Source: Actinomortierella ambigua
Lineage: Eukaryota; Mortierellomycota; Mortierellomycetes; Mortierellales; Mortierellaceae
NCBI GenBank assembly: GCA_016098155.1
Contig: JAAAJB010000847.1
Coordinates: 1-10,821, forward strand
Reading direction: 5' to 3'
DNA length: 10,821 nucleotides
A program made the position numbers and the translations under genes. Positions 7,441-10,821 of the stretch are shown piece after piece. Each line of letters starts with the position of its first letter. Within the stretch, counting starts at the first letter, position 1. The notes under the pieces were generated by a model, which searched no databases, was not told the origin of the DNA, and worked only from the letters and a program-made list of their open reading frames with translations.

Positions 7441-8107
7441 GAATGCTTTAAGACGGCCCAAAAGATGCAGGAATGGAGCGAAAGAAGGATGGTAGTCAGG
7501 GTGCTTTGAGAGGAGATAGTCGATCCGTGGCTGTATGGTAGTAGGTTTGTGGCACATCAACCTAGGACCACGAAATGTGCTCCAACGCACAGGCTCGTGT
7601 TCTACTGTCAGCCCTAGAATGGCGTCGCTTGGGCCATAGCATGGCCTAAACTGGATATTTGTTCTTGGAAAGCATGGAAGGCAGGTGTTGAGCAGTGTAG
7701 AGAGAGACTCTACATACGTATGTATATCATGCTCATCTCGTTATCGGATGAGCAAGGGAGGGAAGATGGGGAGGAGAGGAAGGAAGGAGAGGTGTTTGTT
7801 CTCAAATGTCGTAAGGGAGAGAATGATGAAAGGGGCAGGTGGAGAAGGGGAGGTAGAGCGATGACCCGAGGTGAGGTAGTACTGCACTGTGAGGTTGTGC
7901 TTCCCCTTTCCTGTCCGCACCATCGTGCCATCCTTTTTAAAAAAAGGGGTGGGCAAGACACACATACACACAATGGACCACTCGACCCTTTCCTACTGCT
8001 GCTGTCTACTGAGGTCGGAGCTCACCCTAACGAGACCCTGTCGTGGACAGGTCGTGTCATGGTCCCCCTCCCCCATCCACCTCTGCTCAGCACCCATCCA
8101 CTTTGCA
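7441..8107. other. Divergent intergenic region with purine-rich tract, no supported gene
   Basis: This stretch separates the minus-strand RDEL gene from the plus-strand myotubularin gene and probably contains regulatory sequence for both. Bases about 7741-7870 are strongly G/A-rich on the plus strand. Reading frames here are low-complexity artefacts of such tracts and show no family signature. At 7871-7876 GTGAGG could serve as a splice donor for a 5' leader intron ending at 8141, which is speculative. Confidence 0.45.
7932..7947. promoter_or_regulatory. TATA-like AT palindrome
   Basis: CCTTTTT and AAAAAGG flank AA, forming a 16-nt palindromic stretch (TTTTTAAAAAAA) in otherwise mixed sequence about 340 nt before the myotubularin start. 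It could act as a TATA-like or poly(dA:dT) promoter element. There is no direct evidence for a transcription start nearby. Confidence 0.3.
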
Positions 8108-8141
8108 TTTTTTTCTCTCTCTCTTTCTCTCTCTCTCCTAG
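8108..8141 (+). promoter_or_regulatory. CT-rich microsatellite ending in AG (possible leader splice acceptor)
   Basis: There are 32 uninterrupted pyrimidines, T-run then (CT)n, at 8108-8139, followed immediately by AG at 8140-8141. Intron 3 of the downstream gene ends in a very similar CT run before its AG. The arrangement fits either a fungal pyrimidine-rich core promoter or the 3' splice site of an intron in the 5' leader. Sequence alone does not decide. Confidence 0.4.
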
Positions 8142-8191
8142 TCCTCGTGACAAGCCAAGGTGGATAGCGAAACGTGGCATCATTTCGGCAC

Positions 8192-8316
8192 ATGTGAACC
8201 CTTGGGAAATGGTGGCAATCGCCAGTCACGGGGTCTGGCTTACTGGCCTACCTCTGTCTCCAGTCTCGCGAACTTTTTGAATGCATGACCCCATTATCCT
8301 TGTTCATTCCACATGA
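8192..8316 (+). promoter_or_regulatory. Three short upstream ORFs before the myotubularin start
   Basis: After the CT tract come an ATG directly followed by TGA (8192-8197), then a 23-codon ORF from 8209 in good initiation context (G at -3, G at +4) ending with TGA at 8278-8280, then an 11-codon ORF starting at the very next base (8281) and ending at 8316, which overlaps the longest main-frame start (8285). If transcripts begin before 8192, these should reduce initiation at 8285 and favour the later in-frame ATGs at 8318 or 8327. The transcript start is not known, so the regulatory role is inferred. Confidence 0.4.
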
Positions 8317-10690
8317 CATGACAGACATGGACCTCGCCGACATTCTCATTCTTGGAGAGACCGTGCAGGCCAGCTTCCAGGGTCCCCTGGACTTCTTTGC
8401 TCTCAAAGGGTCCAGCAACTCCACTCCGACCACCTTGTCTGCACCGGGCTCTCCGCCAAGGGACGAAGGGGGTGGGCGAATAGCCTTTGGCTCTCCCTCC
8501 TCTACCACCTCCACCTCCACTACCACCACACCATCCATCGCCTCAGTGTCGACCTTTGCGCCCTTGGCGAAACTACACTCACTGTCCCAGTCGATATCCG
8601 CGAGCGCTGTTTCTTCGCATATTTTACCATCTCGAGCTCACGCTGCTGGCTTGGCACTCCCGCATGCTCGGTCGTATTCGTCCTTGTCATCCTGGGAAGA
8701 CGTTGATTGGCCAAGTAGTGAGGTTCTGACGTGTGAGCCAAGAACTACTCCAATTCGCACCAGCGCCAATACCGTTGTCACTGCGCCATCACATCCTCCG
8801 AGGCTGGCACCTCCACCACCACCACCAACACCAACACCAACACCAACAACGCCCCACGGATCTGCGCATGCCAAGCATCAACAGCCGTCCAAGACCGACC
8901 CCGTCCCCCTCAACAGGATTATCATCACCAATTTCCGTATCTTTCGAGTCGAAGGAGAGGCGCCCGCCCTACTAAAGACGCAGGTGGCCTTGGGCGGGAT
9001 CGCGTCCGTGCATCACCATGGGCATCGAATTACCATCTCGTTGAAATTTGACCCTTGCCAGTTTGTCATTTCGCAACAATCTTGGGGGCCGCCGACAATC
9101 GTGGAAATCTTTTCGTTGCTTCGCCATGCCACCACCATCCATGCCTCCCACCGTTTCCCGTTTTTTTATGGACCCGCAGTGCTTGAGCAACGTGCAAAAT
9201 CAAGAAAGGACAGGAAACAAAAGAAGCGGAAGCGCCGCCGACAGGATGCAACCAATCACATGGGTGGGTCGTCCCTACCACCGTCTCGACTTTGGACCGT
9301 AGAAGAGATCTTGGACGTGCAAAGCGAGAGTGAAAGCAGCAGCGACAGTGAGCAAGAGAGGCGGTCCAAACGGTCTGGACAGCCTAGTTCACACGACAGG
9401 GCAGATGCTACACGGGACGACCCCCTATCGAATAATAACGTGACATCTTTCTCGTCAGCACAGTCGACGGCTCTGTCCTTGCAAGCAGCGCGGAGACGGG
9501 ATAGGATTTTGGGATGGCACAAAATTTTTCGTCTCAAAGACGAATTTGCTCGTCAAGGATTCGACCGTGCGCTATGGTAGGTCAATTTACTCGTGAAAAT
9601 ATTTGGTCCTCGGTGGCTACGAAATTCGGTCTTATTCAGTCTTTAAATTAACCTTCCCTCCCATCTGTTTACTTTCCTCCACTGAATTAACCGCACGCTA
9701 TTTTGATATTAGGTGCATCACGGATTGGAACACCAACTATGATCTTTCGCCGACATACTATACTCACTTTATTTGCCCGAAAAACTTTCTCGCAAAGGCC
9801 AACTCCATGACTATAGAGGTGAAGGAGCAAGAGTCTTGGCTGTTGCGGCGATCGGAGCCAAGACCCCCGATACGACATCCAGCGACAGATGCCCTCGCGG
9901 ATAACAGCACAGATACCCTACACCCATGCATCCGCCAACTCGCAGAATTTCGATCCAACGCTCGTTTTCCAGTTGTTTGTTGGAGGATGCCTCAGAGCAG
10001 TTGTGTCCTAATCCGAAGCTCCCAGCCAATGGTCGGGTTCCTCGGTGCGAGGTAAGTCCCTCTCGATGATTTCAGGCCATAATCTCTCGAATTTTGTCCG
10101 ACTTTACAATGTCTTTGATGCAAACATGCCTTTCTTTTGTCTGAATTTATAGAGGGCACGTCGATGAATCATTTATTCGAAGCATCATGAGCGCCAGTAC
10201 AAAACAGGAGGCTCAGCGGAGGAGACGACTTGGTATTAACCAGAAAGTGCCGTCACCAAAGCTTTGTATTATGGATGCGCGAGGTTACTCCTCTGCCATC
10301 GCCAACGGTGTCCATGGCGGAGGACATGAGAATCCAGGTATTGATTGCAGACTTTGGGGTTTCACTCGTGCCAGCAGATCTGAGGTAGAAATGGTTCTGA
10401 TTCTTATATTTTTGTTTGGCGATGCCCCATATTGCTCTCTCTCTCTCTCTTTTATAGACAATTACCTCAATGCCTCCATCGCATTCATGTCCCTGGCAAA
10501 TATCCACGTCATTGCTGCCTCACACCAATCTCTTCTCAAGGCGGTGCAAGGTAGTGCCGACTCGACAAACTGGTTCTCAGCCCTTGAAAACTCGGCATGG
10601 TTGACGCACGTCTCTGAACTCCTCAAGGCGGCATCAGGCAAGGACGGCGTGGTCGGGAAAATGACTCGAGAAAACTCTTCTGTTCTTGTG
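8285..10690 (+). CDS. Myotubularin-family phosphoinositide 3-phosphatase, 3' partial
   Basis: Coding exons are inferred at 8285-9576, 9713-10051, 10153-10337 and 10458-10690, giving 683 codons in one frame across all three junctions. Residues about 18-300 form a PH-GRAM domain (ADILILGETV; then RIIITNFRIFRVEGEAPALL) interrupted by a Ser/Thr/Pro-rich insert at about 43-205. Next come a basic cluster (304-319) and a Ser/acidic patch (346-357). The phosphatase-like part begins near residue 408 with GWHKIFRLKDEFARQG, followed by CITDWNTNYDLSPTY, SQPMVGFLGARGHVDESF, CIMDARGYSSAIAN and NWFSALENSAWL. The family removes the 3-phosphate from PI3P and PI(3,5)P2 on endosomes and vacuoles; the yeast member is Ymr1. 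The catalytic Cys-X5-Arg loop should open the next exon, outside the window, so an active enzyme cannot be told from a pseudophosphatase. ATGs at 8318 and 8327 have better context than 8285 and may be the real start. Confidence 0.88.
8813..8850 (+). repeat. CCA/CCAACA microsatellite coding Pro and Thr-Pro
   Basis: A CCA run passes into repeated CCAACA units and encodes six prolines and then alternating Thr-Pro. It lies inside the low-complexity insert of the PH-GRAM domain. A second, less regular CCA/TCC-rich segment at about 8500-8535 encodes Ser/Thr repeats. Both are likely length-variable. Confidence 0.75.
9577..9712 (+). other. Intron 1 of the myotubularin gene (136 nt)
   Basis: The donor is GTAGGT and the acceptor is ATTAG. 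A branch-like TTAAC lies at 9687-9691, about 20 nt before the AG. The reading frame meets TAG directly after the donor, so splicing is required. Joining gives LW-CITDWNTNYDLSPTY, which continues the myotubularin alignment. The exon breaks after the second base of a Trp codon. Confidence 0.88.
10052..10152 (+). other. Intron 2 of the myotubularin gene (101 nt)
   Basis: The donor is a perfect GTAAGT and the acceptor is TATAG. Joining AG with the first base of the next exon gives an Arg codon in GFLGA-R-GHVDESF, which fits the family. The unspliced frame ends at TAA inside the donor. Confidence 0.9.
10338..10457 (+). other. Intron 3 of the myotubularin gene (120 nt, stop-free)
   Basis: The donor is GTATTG. 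The acceptor TATAG follows a CT-rich pyrimidine tract (10435-10453). Removal gives GGGHENP-DNYLNASIAF, which suits the family, whereas the 40 read-through residues are hydrophobic and unrelated. The length is a multiple of three with no in-frame stop, so retention would leave the frame open. Confidence 0.82.
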
Positions 10691-10821
10691 GTATGACCTT
10701 TTTTTTGGAGCTGGGTCTCTACAGTGAAGTGTGTGATTTGGGTATTGTGATTTTTGTTCTGGATTATTGCTAGCCTCCACGACTGAATAGAGGTTTCCTC
10801 CTGCTAATCTTTGACACTTTT
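10691..10821 (+). other. Intron 4 of the myotubularin gene, incomplete at window end
   Basis: The donor GTATGA follows ENSSVLV, the segment that in this family directly precedes the catalytic His-Cys loop. The unspliced frame stops at TGA (10694-10696). No codons for His-Cys appear before the window ends. A branch-like CTAAT near 10803 followed by pyrimidines suggests that the acceptor lies shortly beyond. Confidence 0.75.

Noticed and set aside
7720..8280. 186-codon plus-strand frame in the divergent promoter
   Set aside because: Its composition reflects the GA and CT tracts, there is no family signature, and only its last 23 codons are of interest as an upstream ORF.
10338..10457. Treating intron 3 as coding because it is open
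   Set aside because: GT and AG borders with a pyrimidine tract, and a family-consistent junction after removal, outweigh the open frame.

Overview
The window looks like nuclear DNA from a filamentous fungus. It has GT-AG introns of about 100 to 136 nt, AATAAA-type polyadenylation signals, pyrimidine-rich 5' leaders and mixed GC content. The gene content (a kinase fused to a very long Sel1 array, with a decayed relative beside it, plus a myotubularin) points to an early-diverging lineage such as Mortierellomycotina or another Mucoromycota group. That placement is an inference from gene families known to be expanded there. Nothing in the sequence proves it.

Layout. (1) Positions 1-3710 (+): the 3' part of a large gene encoding the end of a TKL-like protein kinase domain, then about 24 Sel1 repeats and an acidic tail. 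The start lies before the window. (2) 3711-4640: a stretch with no gene I can support; it holds a poly(A) signal and a small perfect hairpin. (3) 4641-5440 (+): a clearly decayed Sel1 pseudogene, collinear with the 3' end of gene 1 and broken by frameshifts, stops and deletions. (4) 5601-7178 (-): an intact intronless gene for a 525-residue secretory-pathway protein with a signal peptide, an EcsC-like alpha-helical core, a low-complexity tail with five identical seven-residue repeats, and a C-terminal RDEL. (5) 7179-8284: a shared divergent promoter region with purine-rich tracts, a TATA-like palindrome, a CT microsatellite ending in AG, and short upstream ORFs. (6) 8285 to beyond the window (+): a myotubularin-family lipid phosphatase gene. 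Four coding exons and three complete introns are visible. The window ends inside intron 4, just before the exon that should carry the catalytic Cys-X5-Arg loop.

The genes do not look like a cluster with one shared function. The most notable points are the kinase-Sel1 gene with its decaying neighbour, an exactly 36-codon foreign insertion in the Sel1 array carrying a 15-nt palindrome, the RDEL-tailed EcsC-like protein, the PH-GRAM domain split by about 160 low-complexity residues, and the upstream-ORF arrangement before the myotubularin start. I did not find a CRISPR array, rRNA, tRNA or intact mobile element.
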